Below are positions 1 through 8,765 of a stretch of DNA of 64,000 bases, one piece after another; position 1 is the first letter of the stretch, and the number at the start of each line of letters is the position of its first letter. The notes beneath the pieces are model-generated. The model had not been told where the DNA came from, did not search any database, and saw only the letters and a list, made by a program, of their open reading frames with translations. The DNA comes from Betaproteobacteria bacterium TMED82 (lineage in GTDB: Bacteria > Pseudomonadota > Gammaproteobacteria > Burkholderiales > Burkholderiaceae_A). A program made the position numbers and the translations under genes. Where the stretch lies: contig NHEJ01000007.1 in the NCBI GenBank assembly GCA_002170395.1, positions 105,955-169,954 of the forward strand. Reading direction: 5' to 3'.

Positions 1-967
1 CAGTTTGTAAATTGGCAGAAGCTACTTGAATCTCATTATTTTTTAATAAATTAGAGGTTTTTATTAAGTTTGACAGAGCATTTTTTAGATCAATAATTTT
101 CAGATCCTTAGTATCGACGAAAAAGTCTGATGTATCTTTTAATTTTTTTATCAATAATTTTTCTATTGAAAGCTCATTTTTCATTTTCATTAACATCTTT
201 TCTGATTTTAGTTCTTCTTCTACAGGTGAATTGAAAAATTTTCGTATTGATGTCTGGCTTGCGTGAGGCTTGTCTTTCAAATTCACGTATTCTGTCTTTA
301 AAATTGACTTTGGTGATAGTTTGTCATCTGTCTCATTAAGTCCAGATTTATTCAAAATCTTCTCTTTTTCAGCGGATAGATGTCTTTTATTTCCTTCCAA
401 TGCTACTTTTTTTAAATTGGTTTGTAATTCAAGTGTTCTAGTTGATTTTCCGCCATCTTTGAGATTTGAGGTATTTGTCTTCTTATCTCCCTCTTTATCA
501 AATAGTAACTTTATTGCTTTATCATTTAAGCCAATTTTCTTTGCATATTTTACTATTTGATCCACATCAGCTTTATTGTCACTCGTAGTGATTATTTGCG
601 TGTCTAAACCGAGAGACACTGACGTCAATTCCGAGTGGATTTTGGACAACTTTTCCACATTGGGTGGCAGTGCGTCCAAATTCTTAGCTAATGAGTTATC
701 AGTTGTTTCCCCTGTGGATTTTTCGTTAGTTAAAGAGGCATTAACCTCAAAATTTTCGGTTATTTTTTTTTTCAAAATATTTATATCAGTAGTGGCAATT
801 TCTTTCCCCTCCAATAAGTCTCGAATTTGCGAAAGAATTGCATCGAAGTTGCTTACGGTTGAATTCTCTTTTTCAGAGGTTTCGGCTAATTTTGGCTTAT
901 TTTCAGTTGTTTCATGGATTTTTTGGCCATCTTCGGACTGAAGTTTTATATTTGGGAGCTGAACCAT
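1..967 (-). CDS. fliK: Probable flagellar hook-length control protein FliK, N-terminal part (cut by window edge)
   Basis: An open frame of 322 codons runs leftwards from ATG at 967 and leaves the window without a stop. AGGA lies about 11 bases upstream of the ATG. The protein is hydrophilic, rich in Ser, Thr, Lys, Glu and Asn, and has no cysteine, no membrane segment and no clear fold. That matches the disordered, poorly conserved N-terminal part of FliK, the secreted molecular ruler that sets hook length. The diagnostic C-terminal FliK domain would lie outside the window, so the name rests on composition and on divergent placement next to flhA. It could be another flagellar export substrate or an unrelated disordered protein. 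Confidence 0.5.
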   Translation of the reverse strand, partial: MVQLPNIKLQSEDGQKIHETTENKPKLAETSEKENSTVSNFDAILSQIRDLLEGKEIATTDINILKKKITENFEVNASLTNEKSTGETTDNSLAKNLDALPPNVEKLSKIHSELTSVSLGLDTQIITTSDNKADVDQIVKYAKKIGLNDKAIKLLFDKEGDKKTNTSNLKDGGKSTRTLELQTNLKKVALEGNKRHLSAEKEKILNKSGLNETDDKLSPKSILKTEYVNLKDKPHASQTSIRKFFNSPVEEELKSEKMLMKMKNELSIEKLLIKKLKDTSDFFVDTKDLKIIDLKNALSNLIKTSNLLKNNEIQVASANLQT

Positions 968-1154
968 AATTTTCTTTTTCCTGCGAGTTTGAAGTAGGTA
1001 AAAAAAAGCAATCATTAGGCCAAAGTAAATAAAAAATGATTATTTAAATAAACCTGGAAAACCATTTGGTGGCATACCATTTGCTTTAAAGGTTAATGGA
1101 TCAAAAATCATTGTTTTTAATAATTTAACTAACTGATTTTATTAAATATTTATT

Positions 1155-3269
1155 ATGGCATCAACTACAACGAGCGACTTTTTTTCAAATATAAAACAAA
1201 ATCTTGCTAAGTTCGATACTTCATCGCTAAGTATTCCTTCGCTTGTACTCCTTATTATGGCAATGTTGGTTATTCCCCTGCCACCGATTATTCTTGATGT
1301 GCTTTTTACTTTTAATATTCTGGTTGGGCTGATGGTCATTATGATAGCTATCGGAACTAAAAGTGCTTTGGAGTTTTCCTCGTTTCCCGCCGTTTTACTC
1401 TTAGGTACTATGCTTAGACTTGCGTTAAACGTAGCCTCAACTAGGGTTGTGTTAGTAAACGGGCACACTGGGGTGGATGCAGCCGGTTCAGTAATAGCTT
1501 CTTTTGGTGAGTTTGTAGTGGGAGGCAATTACGTAGTAGGTGCTATCGTATTTGGAATACTGATCTTGATTAATTTCATGGTTATTACCAAAGGAGCTGG
1601 AAGAGTATCAGAAGTTACGGCAAGGTTTACACTAGATGCGATGCCTGGCAAACAGATGGCGATCGATGCTGACCTAAATTCCGGGAACATTGATAGTGAT
1701 CAGGCAAGAAAGCGTAGGGAAGAATTGTCTCAAGAGGCAGATTTTTTTGGTTCAATGGATGGTGCTTCAAAGTTTGTTAGAGGGGATGCTATCGCAGGGC
1801 TCTTAATCCTTTTAATCAATTTGGTTGGAGGATTAATTATTGGGATTGCTCAACATGACCTATCGTTTGCAGAGGCAGGACGTCTTTATTCCTTATTGAC
1901 TATTGGTGATGGTTTGGTTGCCCAAATCCCAGCATTATTTCTGTCGTTGGCCACGGCCATCATTGTTACACGAGTTTCCACTTCTGAATCTATGACTGAG
2001 CAAACCAAAGCACAATTATCAAATCCAGCGGCACTTTTTATTTCTGCTAGTATTCTTGTCTCCTTGGGCGCCATACCAGGAATGCCAACAAACGTATTTA
2101 TAACAATGGGTGTTTTGGCGGCTGGTCTGGGGTTTTTTGTTCTACAGAAAAAAGTAGCTGAAAGAGACGAGAAGTCGGCAGGCGAGGAATCGACTGAAGA
2201 TGAGCCAAAAGAGCTAGATTGGGACGATGTTGACCAGGTGGACTTAATTGGTTTGGAGATTGGTTATGGTCTTATCCCTCTTGTTAATCCAGAAACAGGG
2301 GGACAACTAATGGCCCGGGTAAAAGGAATAAGAAAAAAATTATCAGCTGAATTAGGTTTTTTAGTTCAGCCTGTGAGAATTAGAGATGCTTTGAATTTAG
2401 AGCCCGACTCCTACCACATAGTATTAAACGGTGTTGTTAGAGCTAAAGGTGAGGTTAGGGTTGGTCAAGAGCTTGCAATTAGTCCTGGACAGGTTCACGG
2501 TGATTTGGACGGAGAGAAAACTAAAGACCCAGCTTTTGGATTGGAAGCTGTTTGGATTGATCCATCTCAGAGTGATTATGCACGCACTTTAGGCTACACG
2601 GTAGTGGATCCCGCCACAACCGTAGCAACCCACTTGAATAAAGTCTTGAGAGAAAGTGCCGCTGAATTATTAGGTAGAGATGAAACGCAACAGCTGTTAG
2701 ATAAGTTAGCATCAAAGACACCAAAATTAGTTGAAGATTTGGTCCCGGGAAAATTGCCTTTGGGTACAGTCACTAAAGTCCTACAGAATTTACTTACTGA
2801 AGGAGTAGTAATCAAAGACATGAGAACAATTATTGAGACGTTATCAGACGAGTGTGGCAAGACTCAGGATCCAGAGCAACTTACCAGCTTGGTAAGGCCA
2901 AAGTTAGGAAGAATGATTATTCAGAGTATAGTGGATGCTGACTCTACTCTAGAAGTGATGACTTTGGATCCAGAACTAGAGCAACTGCTTCATAATGTAC
3001 TGCAGCAGAATCAGGGTAACCAAGAAGTAATACTCGAGCCTGGATTAGCAGAGGGCCTCTTTAAGTCCTTGAGGGAGAGTACTCAGGAGGTTGAAGATCA
3101 AGGTCAACCAGCTGTTTTAGTGGTTTCACCATCAATTAGACCTTGGCTTTCAAGATCAGTAAAACACAGAATCGCTGAGTTGATAGTTTTGTCTTACAGT
3201 GAAATACCGGACGATCAGGCCGTTAAAGTAATAAAAACGATTGAGTTAAATTTGAAAGATAAAAATTAA
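1155..3269 (+). CDS. flhA: Flagellar biosynthesis protein FlhA
   Basis: FlhA is the large inner-membrane component of the flagellar type III export gate; its cytoplasmic ring receives chaperone-substrate complexes. The 704 residues fit the family. The N-terminal half has about eight membrane helices, beginning with a segment around residues 25-45 (LVLLIMAMLVIPLPP). The conserved cytoplasmic loop between helices contains MPGKQMAIDADLNSG, a FlhA/InvA signature. The C-terminal half is the soluble FlhAc domain, with RPWLSRSVKHRIAEL near the end. It starts a run with flhF, flhG and fliA, an order typical of beta- and gammaproteobacteria with polar flagella. flhB is not in the window. Confidence 0.97.
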   Translation: MASTTTSDFFSNIKQNLAKFDTSSLSIPSLVLLIMAMLVIPLPPIILDVLFTFNILVGLMVIMIAIGTKSALEFSSFPAVLLLGTMLRLALNVASTRVVLVNGHTGVDAAGSVIASFGEFVVGGNYVVGAIVFGILILINFMVITKGAGRVSEVTARFTLDAMPGKQMAIDADLNSGNIDSDQARKRREELSQEADFFGSMDGASKFVRGDAIAGLLILLINLVGGLIIGIAQHDLSFAEAGRLYSLLTIGDGLVAQIPALFLSLATAIIVTRVSTSESMTEQTKAQLSNPAALFISASILVSLGAIPGMPTNVFITMGVLAAGLGFFVLQKKVAERDEKSAGEESTEDEPKELDWDDVDQVDLIGLEIGYGLIPLVNPETGGQLMARVKGIRKKLSAELGFLVQPVRIRDALNLEPDSYHIVLNGVVRAKGEVRVGQELAISPGQVHGDLDGEKTKDPAFGLEAVWIDPSQSDYARTLGYTVVDPATTVATHLNKVLRESAAELLGRDETQQLLDKLASKTPKLVEDLVPGKLPLGTVTKVLQNLLTEGVVIKDMRTIIETLSDECGKTQDPEQLTSLVRPKLGRMIIQSIVDADSTLEVMTLDPELEQLLHNVLQQNQGNQEVILEPGLAEGLFKSLRESTQEVEDQGQPAVLVVSPSIRPWLSRSVKHRIAELIVLSYSEIPDDQAVKVIKTIELNLKDKN

Positions 3270-3285
3270 GTGTTGGGAGGTTTAA

Positions 3286-4785
3286 ATGGAATTAAAAAGA
3301 ATTATTGCTAGGGACTTGAGGTCAGCAACAGAAGAAGCCATAAGAATATACGGGCCAAATACTCTTGTAGTCTCGAGTGAAAGACATAACGGCAAGGTAG
3401 AGGTAATTGTTGCTGCAGATCTGACGCCGGAACCACTCATTTATTCAGAGAAGGAAAATAGAATTCAAAACAATAAAAATGAAAAAATCTCGCTATCTGA
3501 TGAATTGGCAAGGGAATGTTTCGATGATATTTTGAATAAGTCGATGAATAATGACAGAGTAAAAGCCAAGTCATTGAAAGGAGATTTTGCCAATTCTGAA
3601 AAAACAAGAGAAAAAAGAAAGGCTAGTGATAGTGGGTCAAAAAGGAAATCCTTTGCATCCTTTCAACCTAGTTTAAGTCAACGTAAAAAAACGGTAGAAC
3701 CAAAAATCAATCGAGTAGAAGATTTGAACTTTTCCCAGGATTTCAAAGACTCTACTCGCAAGTCTCTTGAGATTCGAGAAGACAAAGCGGAACAAATATA
3801 CTCAGCCAGAGAAACGGAAGAGAGTGACTCTTTAAGAGCTAAGGAATTAGTAGACCTAGTGCTGAGAGAAGTTGCTGAGATGAAAAAAGAATTTAAGTTA
3901 ACAAAAAAAATGATGGTAGAAAAGAGTCAGGACGATTTGTCGGAAAGTCTCGAAGCCCTAATTAAATCAATTCATGATGCAAATTTACCGGTAAGTTTGG
4001 AAACTTTGTTACTTGGAGACTTTTACTCTTTCAAGGACGAGAATGAGGCTTTGCTATCTATCAAAACGCAACTATTGAATTCAAGCGGTGGGAAAACAGT
4101 TTCGTCAAAAACCGAGTTATTATCAGGAGTACATATTATTGCCGGACCAGCAGGGTCTGGAAAGACATCGGCAGCAATAAAGTTTGTGAGTAATGCGCTA
4201 AAGCATAATGTTCCACCAGAAAAAATTGCAGTTCTAAGCTATAAAGACCAGAAAATAGGTGGTTGGACTCAGCTGCAAATGGCAACGTCAAGTCTCGGAG
4301 TTGAAACTTTCAAAGTTATGACGGAAGATTTTTTTACGGCAAATGCGATAGAATTATCACAAAAGGAATTAATTCTGATAGATACATCTAGAACTTTCTT
4401 GACAGAGAAAGCCAATACACTTTCTTTAAATAGTTTAAATAAAAAAGTCTTTTATCATCTAGTTTTAGGAGCAGATGCTCCTGCCTCGGTTTTTACTAAA
4501 TACCTTAGCAGTTCCGATGAATATTGGAGTGACGTCATTGTAAGCAAGTTTGATGATTCAATTGCTCCTTGGGGACTTTTGCAAGATGTGCTTAATGGTG
4601 ATTCTCCAATTTGTCCGATTTGTTGTTGCGGACCTAGTGCAGAAGATTGGTTTTATTTTGAAAGTAATATTTTTATAGAAAAAGTTTTGTCTTTGATTTT
4701 TGATTTGGCAGCCAATCAAAGCAAAAAAATAACCGCTGTCGGGTTAAAATCAACGAATGAGCATTATTTGGAAAAAAATCTATGA
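3286..4785 (+). CDS. flhF: Flagellar GTPase FlhF, divergent
   Basis: FlhF is an SRP-type GTPase that sets the position and number of polar flagella together with FlhG. The start is ATG at 3286 behind a strong GGAGG. The N-terminal B domain is followed by a long charged linker (about residues 60-220) and a C-terminal NG domain. The P-loop GPAGSGKT is at about 287-294. Other GTPase motifs are weakened: DTSR stands where DTAGR is expected (about 366-369) and SKFDDS where TKLDE is expected (about 420-425). Near the end, CPICCCGP (about 443-450) occupies the place where relatives carry the GQRVPEDL segment. The gene overlaps flhG by four bases. The identity is secure from context and fold; GTP hydrolysis is uncertain. 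Confidence 0.9.
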   Translation: MELKRIIARDLRSATEEAIRIYGPNTLVVSSERHNGKVEVIVAADLTPEPLIYSEKENRIQNNKNEKISLSDELARECFDDILNKSMNNDRVKAKSLKGDFANSEKTREKRKASDSGSKRKSFASFQPSLSQRKKTVEPKINRVEDLNFSQDFKDSTRKSLEIREDKAEQIYSARETEESDSLRAKELVDLVLREVAEMKKEFKLTKKMMVEKSQDDLSESLEALIKSIHDANLPVSLETLLLGDFYSFKDENEALLSIKTQLLNSSGGKTVSSKTELLSGVHIIAGPAGSGKTSAAIKFVSNALKHNVPPEKIAVLSYKDQKIGGWTQLQMATSSLGVETFKVMTEDFFTANAIELSQKELILIDTSRTFLTEKANTLSLNSLNKKVFYHLVLGADAPASVFTKYLSSSDEYWSDVIVSKFDDSIAPWGLLQDVLNGDSPICPICCCGPSAEDWFYFESNIFIEKVLSLIFDLAANQSKKITAVGLKSTNEHYLEKNL

Positions 4786-5585
4786 AGACTAGTCAGCCGG
4801 AAGTTATAGGGATAGCCAGTGGTAAGGGTGGAGTTGGTAAAACAACTGTCTCTGTAAACTTGGCTTCATCTCTTGCTCAGTTGGGAAAAAAAGTCTTTTT
4901 ATTTGATGGAGATTTAGGGCTGGCAAATGCTCAAATTGCGCTTGGATTAAAAAGCGAATTTAATATTAGTCATGTAATTACTGGTGAAAAAAGTTTGAAT
5001 GAGATTTTGATTGAAGGTCCCAAAGGGATTACTTTAATTCCTGGCGCTTCTGGAGTTAAGCAGATGGCTGCTCTGAGTGAAATTGAGACTGCTGGTGTTG
5101 TGCAAGTATTCAGCGAGTTACGCGGAGATTTGGATTATTTAATTATTGACATGGCTGCGGGTATTTCACCGTCCGTACTTACTTTAATGGAAGCTTGCCA
5201 CCGGAGAATAATTGTCGTAATCGATGATCCGTCATCAATCGCAGACGCCTACGGAGCAATTAAAGTTATAACTCAGCAGAGTGATCGTGAAGACATTTAC
5301 CTAGTTCAAAACCGGGTACAAGAAAACGATCGCTCAGATATCTTATTCCATCGAATGAATAATGTATGTATGAAATTTTTAAATCAATCAATTTTTTCAC
5401 TTGGTGCTATTAGTGAAGACGAGTTTTTATTGGAAGCGCTAAGGAATAAAAAAACTATTCAAGAATTTGCACCGAGTAGTTTGGCTGCGAGGGATTTCAA
5501 GTTTTTAGCCGAAAAAGTTCTCTCTTTTGAGCCTCTTCAGCAAGTTGAGGGAGGCCTTGAATTCTTTGTTGAAAGAAAAAACTGA
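4782..5585 (+). CDS. flhG: Flagellar number regulator FlhG (FleN, MinD-like ATPase)
   Basis: FlhG is a ParA/MinD-family ATPase that antagonises FlhF and limits flagellar number. The deviant Walker A motif with two lysines, GKGGVGKTT, is at about residues 14-22, and the switch region DGDLGLANAQ follows at about 42-51. LIIDMAAG (about 120-127) is the Walker B region. The length of 267 is normal. Translation is coupled to flhF through an ATGA overlap, and fliA follows 17 bases after the stop, so flhF, flhG and fliA are probably cotranscribed. Confidence 0.95.
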   Translation: MKTSQPEVIGIASGKGGVGKTTVSVNLASSLAQLGKKVFLFDGDLGLANAQIALGLKSEFNISHVITGEKSLNEILIEGPKGITLIPGASGVKQMAALSEIETAGVVQVFSELRGDLDYLIIDMAAGISPSVLTLMEACHRRIIVVIDDPSSIADAYGAIKVITQQSDREDIYLVQNRVQENDRSDILFHRMNNVCMKFLNQSIFSLGAISEDEFLLEALRNKKTIQEFAPSSLAARDFKFLAEKVLSFEPLQQVEGGLEFFVERKN

Positions 5586-5602
5586 AATTTAGGAAAAATA
5601 TC

Positions 5603-6328
5603 ATGAATAATTCTATCTCTAATCCTTACAAGACGAGTGAAAATGAAAATCGCGAGGCCTTAATTACTGAACATATGGGTTTAGTTAAAAGAGTGGCTCT
5701 TCATCTTAAGGCTCGACTCAGTCCATTCATGGAATTAAACGAGATAATACAGGTTGGTATGATTGGTCTTATTGAGGCCGCCAAAGCTTTTGATGCATCT
5801 AAGGGAGTTGACTTTGAAAATTTTGCTCACAGAAGGGTTAAAGGTTCAATTATCGATGAAGTACGAAAATTATCATATTTGCCAAGGTCCGCTGTAGCAA
5901 TAAACAAACAACACAATGAAAGTGCCAGAGCTTTATCGGCTTCCTTGGGAAGAGCCCCTTCTCAAGGTGAATTGGCTGCCTCTATGGGAAAAGAAATAGG
6001 GAGCTTTCAAAAAGAAAGGGGGCAGGCTGCAAGATTTGAAACTATTCACTTAGAGGATTTTTCTGAGCACGTTTTAAATATACCTGATGAAAGGGCTAAG
6101 CAGCCGGAAACTATTGTAGAGGACAGCGAATTCATGAATGCGATAGTCTCCGCAATCGATGAATTACCGAGTAGAGACAAAATGGTAATGTCTCTTTATT
6201 ATCAAGAGGAAATGAACCTCAAGGAAATAGGTGAGGTTCTTGGCGTAAGCGAATCAAGGGTTAGTCAAATTTTAAGTCAGAACGTTAAAAAGCTGCGGGG
6301 TATACTTTTCCAAGACATTGTTTCTTGA
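5603..6328 (+). CDS. fliA: RNA polymerase sigma factor FliA (sigma-28)
   Basis: FliA directs transcription of late flagellar and chemotaxis genes and is held by the anti-sigma factor FlgM until the hook is complete. The 241 residues contain sigma region 2 (around LITEHMGLVKRVALHL and IQVGMIGLIEAAKAFD), region 3, and region 4 with a helix-turn-helix in LKEIGEVLGVSESRVSQIL near the C terminus. FliA-type sigma factors lack region 1.1, as here. ATG at 5603 follows AGGAAAAA. It is the last recognised member of the flhA-flhF-flhG-fliA run. flgM is not in the window. Confidence 0.96.
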   Translation: MNNSISNPYKTSENENREALITEHMGLVKRVALHLKARLSPFMELNEIIQVGMIGLIEAAKAFDASKGVDFENFAHRRVKGSIIDEVRKLSYLPRSAVAINKQHNESARALSASLGRAPSQGELAASMGKEIGSFQKERGQAARFETIHLEDFSEHVLNIPDERAKQPETIVEDSEFMNAIVSAIDELPSRDKMVMSLYYQEEMNLKEIGEVLGVSESRVSQILSQNVKKLRGILFQDIVS

Positions 6329-6337
6329 ATAAATTTA

Positions 6338-6359
6338 TATAACGCTGACTTATAACGCT
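6338..6359 (+). repeat. Short tandem direct repeat TATAACGCT
   Basis: TATAACGCT occurs at 6338-6346 and again at 6351-6359, so the copies are offset by 13 bases. The pair lies just after the fliA stop and about 95 bases upstream of the next gene. It could be a paired protein-binding site, but a chance repeat in AT-rich DNA is not excluded. Confidence 0.35.
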
Positions 6360-6452
6360 TGATATCGCCAAATTGAGGTTTATTGCAGTAAAATAAGTTG
6401 GTGCGCAAAACATTGTCGTGGATATTCAATTTGATACTACTTGGGGACTTCA

Positions 6453-6986
6453 ATGATTTTTGGGGGTGGTAAGCTTCAGGAACTGAAGAATCAGGCTAAA
6501 GCAGATTATGAAAGAGCTGTAAACTCTAAAGAGGATTCTAAGGAGGAAAGGGCTTTTAAACTAAAAATTGGGCTTAGGATAAGATCCTGTATTGACAAGC
6601 TTTTTGTGGACGGCGCTGAAAAATACGAAAAATATTCGGAGGTTTGCCTGGCAGCAGTAGCTAGCAATGACGAGAAACCTCCTCCCCCTAAGGCATCTAC
6701 TTTTAATAAAGTTAGGTCAGTTAATGGGCCGATTTTTGTTTATCTACCTGAGGATATCTCGGAAAATATTTTTTCTTTGGGAGGTAAATATCAAACTGTC
6801 GAAATTGATGCAAAAATTGCGATCAGGAGAGCCCAAGTTATTGCTAACCAAATTGCGTATGATCTTGATTTGCCAAATAAACTCGTCGTTTTGCAGTTTT
6901 TGCGAGATGAGTTGGAAGAGGCGGGAGACCCTTTTAGTGAGGATGAAGAGATTGACGATAATGACTCTGAGACAGAAAAAAAATAA
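6453..6986 (+). CDS. Uncharacterised protein with acidic C-terminal tail, in flagellar cluster
   Basis: I do not recognise this 177-residue protein. ATG at 6453 is preferred over an in-frame TTG at 6441 because GGGG lies at normal spacing before it. The N-terminal part (about residues 7-75) is charged and looks helical. A short PPPP stretch follows at about 75-78, then a mixed central region. The last 25 or so residues are strongly acidic (SEDEEIDDNDSETE). There is no signal peptide or membrane segment, so it is probably cytoplasmic. It sits between fliA and another unknown acidic-tailed gene, followed by fliS, a spot where related bacteria often keep chemotaxis or flagellar accessory genes. 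A flagellar or chemotaxis role is inferred from position only. Confidence 0.6.
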   Translation: MIFGGGKLQELKNQAKADYERAVNSKEDSKEERAFKLKIGLRIRSCIDKLFVDGAEKYEKYSEVCLAAVASNDEKPPPPKASTFNKVRSVNGPIFVYLPEDISENIFSLGGKYQTVEIDAKIAIRRAQVIANQIAYDLDLPNKLVVLQFLRDELEEAGDPFSEDEEIDDNDSETEKK

Positions 6987-7100
6987 AACGATATATTATC
7001 AGGAGACCCGGTAAAGATTTTACAAGTACAATAGTGTCGTTGAATTCTAAAGATCATAAATTGTCTGACGATTAGATTTACATCGTAATGGAGGTTTCCC

Positions 7101-7922
7101 ATGGCAACTTTATTGCTTTTTATTCTTCTGTTTTTCAGTGCTGCTCTATTAGTTATGGTGATTTACACTATTGACAGGTTGAATAGTGTAGAAAAAATAA
7201 CTTCGGTATTGAATTCTGTAGTAGCTCCTTCTCCTTCGGTAAGTGGGATTGAAGCTCAGGCAATGTTTGATGGTTTGACTGGTATGACTTTGTGGGAAGC
7301 TATGAGCGGTAAACCGGTTGAAGGCTGGGACGAAGAAGTTTTAGAGACTATGAAGCCTCGTTACAAAATAGTTCTACAGAAACACACAGAGGCTATTTTT
7401 GATGAGGGATTGCTAGATGGACACCAAGAAACTTACAAGCACTTACCCTCAAATACGATGATAGTTTCAATGTTAAGAGGAGCAGTTGAGTCTTGGATAC
7501 CTCAAAATTATGCCAGTGGGGTGTATCAAATCGGCTTAGAGTGGTCGAGAAATGACATCTCTGAGGCTAAGCGATTAAGAGAGCGTCTCGACTTGTTAGT
7601 CGATGAGATGTTTTCTGATTGTGATATCGAGTTAAAGTCCCCACTTTCTCGTACATTATTACCAGAAAGTGAGGAAGAACGCTTGAGAGCTGATAGCGAG
7701 GAAACAGCAGAAGATGGTGATGAAACTGCATTACAGCTGGGCTCGAATGAGACTTCTATTACTGACAGCGATGAGTTAGTCTCGGAAGAAACTCAGTCCG
7801 GCGCCCCTGTAGATGAGGATGCTGAAGGGGCTGAAGAAAAAGGGCCAAGCGAAAAAACTCCTGAAAATGTAGGAGTTCAGCCCAAAGTTTCTCCACAGGT
7901 TCCAGCGCCGACTCAAGCTTAA
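7101..7922 (+). CDS. Uncharacterised single-pass membrane protein with long acidic tail
   Basis: I do not recognise this 273-residue protein. The start is ATG at 7101 behind GGAGG. Residues about 3-22 (LLLFILLFFSAALLVMVIY and neighbours) form one membrane anchor. A globular-looking domain follows (about 45-185), with several tryptophans and the stretch MTLWEAMSGKPVEGW. From about 188 to the end the chain is acidic and Pro/Glu/Ser-rich, probably disordered. The N-terminal anchor without a cleavage site suggests a tethered soluble domain; which side it faces cannot be told. It lies between another acidic-tailed unknown and fliS, so a part in flagellar assembly or placement is possible, but nothing in the protein itself shows this. 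Confidence 0.7.
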   Translation: MATLLLFILLFFSAALLVMVIYTIDRLNSVEKITSVLNSVVAPSPSVSGIEAQAMFDGLTGMTLWEAMSGKPVEGWDEEVLETMKPRYKIVLQKHTEAIFDEGLLDGHQETYKHLPSNTMIVSMLRGAVESWIPQNYASGVYQIGLEWSRNDISEAKRLRERLDLLVDEMFSDCDIELKSPLSRTLLPESEEERLRADSEETAEDGDETALQLGSNETSITDSDELVSEETQSGAPVDEDAEGAEEKGPSEKTPENVGVQPKVSPQVPAPTQA

Positions 7923-7966
7923 AAAAAAAATTAAAGAATAGCATGTCAATGTCGATCATTTTACTA

Positions 7967-7981
7967 AAGGGATTTTCCCTT
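7967..7981. repeat. Perfect inverted repeat upstream of fliS
   Basis: AAGGGA-TTT-TCCCTT forms a perfect 6-bp stem with a 3-base loop, about 24 bases before the fliS start. It has no T-run suited to a terminator. It could be an operator half-site pair or an mRNA hairpin in the fliS leader. Confidence 0.35.
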
Positions 7982-8004
7982 ACAATAATTTTTAGGAGTT
8001 AGTC

Positions 8005-8442
8005 ATGAGGGCACGTCAAAAAGCAATAGAAAGTTATGGGGAGGTTAACGTTGTTTCAGGCGTTAATTCTGCGGATAATGTGCAATTAATTCAAATGCTT
8101 TTTGATGGACTTGTGGAAAGTTTGAAATCTGCAGAAGGCCAAATTAACCGAGGTGAAATAGCTGGTAAGGCAAAAAGTTTAGCTAGAGCTAGTAAAATTG
8201 TTCTTGGATTACAAAATGCACTTGACTTCGACGAGGGCGGCGAGATTGCAACTAATTTGAATGAACTATATAGTTATGTAGTTCGTCGTTTATTCCATGT
8301 TAACGCCCACAATGATATTGAAGCTTTGAAAGAAATTCATGGGCTCATGGAGGAAATAAGGCAGGCATGGAAGTCAGTACCTTCCCTAATTGGAACGAAA
8401 AAAAACAATAGTGGTTCTCGTAAAGAAGCGGTTGCGAATTAA
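8005..8442 (+). CDS. fliS: Flagellar export chaperone FliS
   Basis: FliS binds the C terminus of newly made flagellin and keeps it unpolymerised until export. The 145-residue all-helical protein has the family pattern: YGEVNVVSG near the N terminus, then VQLIQMLFDGLVESLKSAEG, and a later YSYVVRRLFHVNAHND. ATG at 8005 follows AGGAG. Flagellin (fliC) and fliD, usual neighbours, are not in the window, so fliS appears separated from its partners. Confidence 0.9.
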   Translation: MRARQKAIESYGEVNVVSGVNSADNVQLIQMLFDGLVESLKSAEGQINRGEIAGKAKSLARASKIVLGLQNALDFDEGGEIATNLNELYSYVVRRLFHVNAHNDIEALKEIHGLMEEIRQAWKSVPSLIGTKKNNSGSRKEAVAN

Positions 8443-8506
8443 AAAACTACAGCGCTTTTTAAGCCGATCAATAGCTTATAGGTAAAAAAAGTCAGTTACT
8501 TTTTGA

Positions 8507-8765
8507 TTAATATTCACAACAATAAGTTTTCTTAAAAAGAATCTTGACCCGTTCTATTCCTCCTACCTCTAAAAAATCTTCAATCTCACAGCTGACGTTT
8601 TGTTACCTCTTCGCAGGTACCAAATTTAGCATTATCAACTAAATTGTAAATAATTATCTTTTTCATATAACCAGCTAGAACAGGATAGGTAAAGTCAACT
8701 TTATACATCGTCCTATTAGAATCACAGATTGATAGTGGCATTATAATAAGGGAAGATAATCCCAT
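8507..8765 (-). pseudogene. Small gene broken by a one-base frameshift (product unknown)
   Basis: On the minus strand ATG at 8765 opens a 59-codon frame that ends at TGA 8588-8586. Removing one A from the AAAA run in the codons ACA-AAA near 8600 joins it to a second frame that runs to TAA at 8509-8507, giving about 85 residues. Both halves look protein-like: VDFTYPVLAGYMKKIIIYNL in the first, EIEDFLEVGGIERVKILFKK in the second. The N terminus (MGLSSLIIMPLSIC) resembles a weak signal or lipoprotein leader. I do not recognise the product. It may be a decayed gene, a real frameshift by slippage, or a sequencing error. Similarity to a known intact protein has not been tested. Confidence 0.4.

Noticed and set aside
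270-941. Two Phe/Ser-rich plus-strand frames
   Set aside because: They are antisense to an uninterrupted 322-codon minus-strand frame (the FliK-like gene), which has better composition and a Shine-Dalgarno sequence.
1040-1111. 23-codon minus-strand frame between fliK and flhA (MIFDPLTFKANGMPPNG...)
   Set aside because: It reads like protein, but has no Shine-Dalgarno sequence and lies in the divergent promoter region; too short to support.
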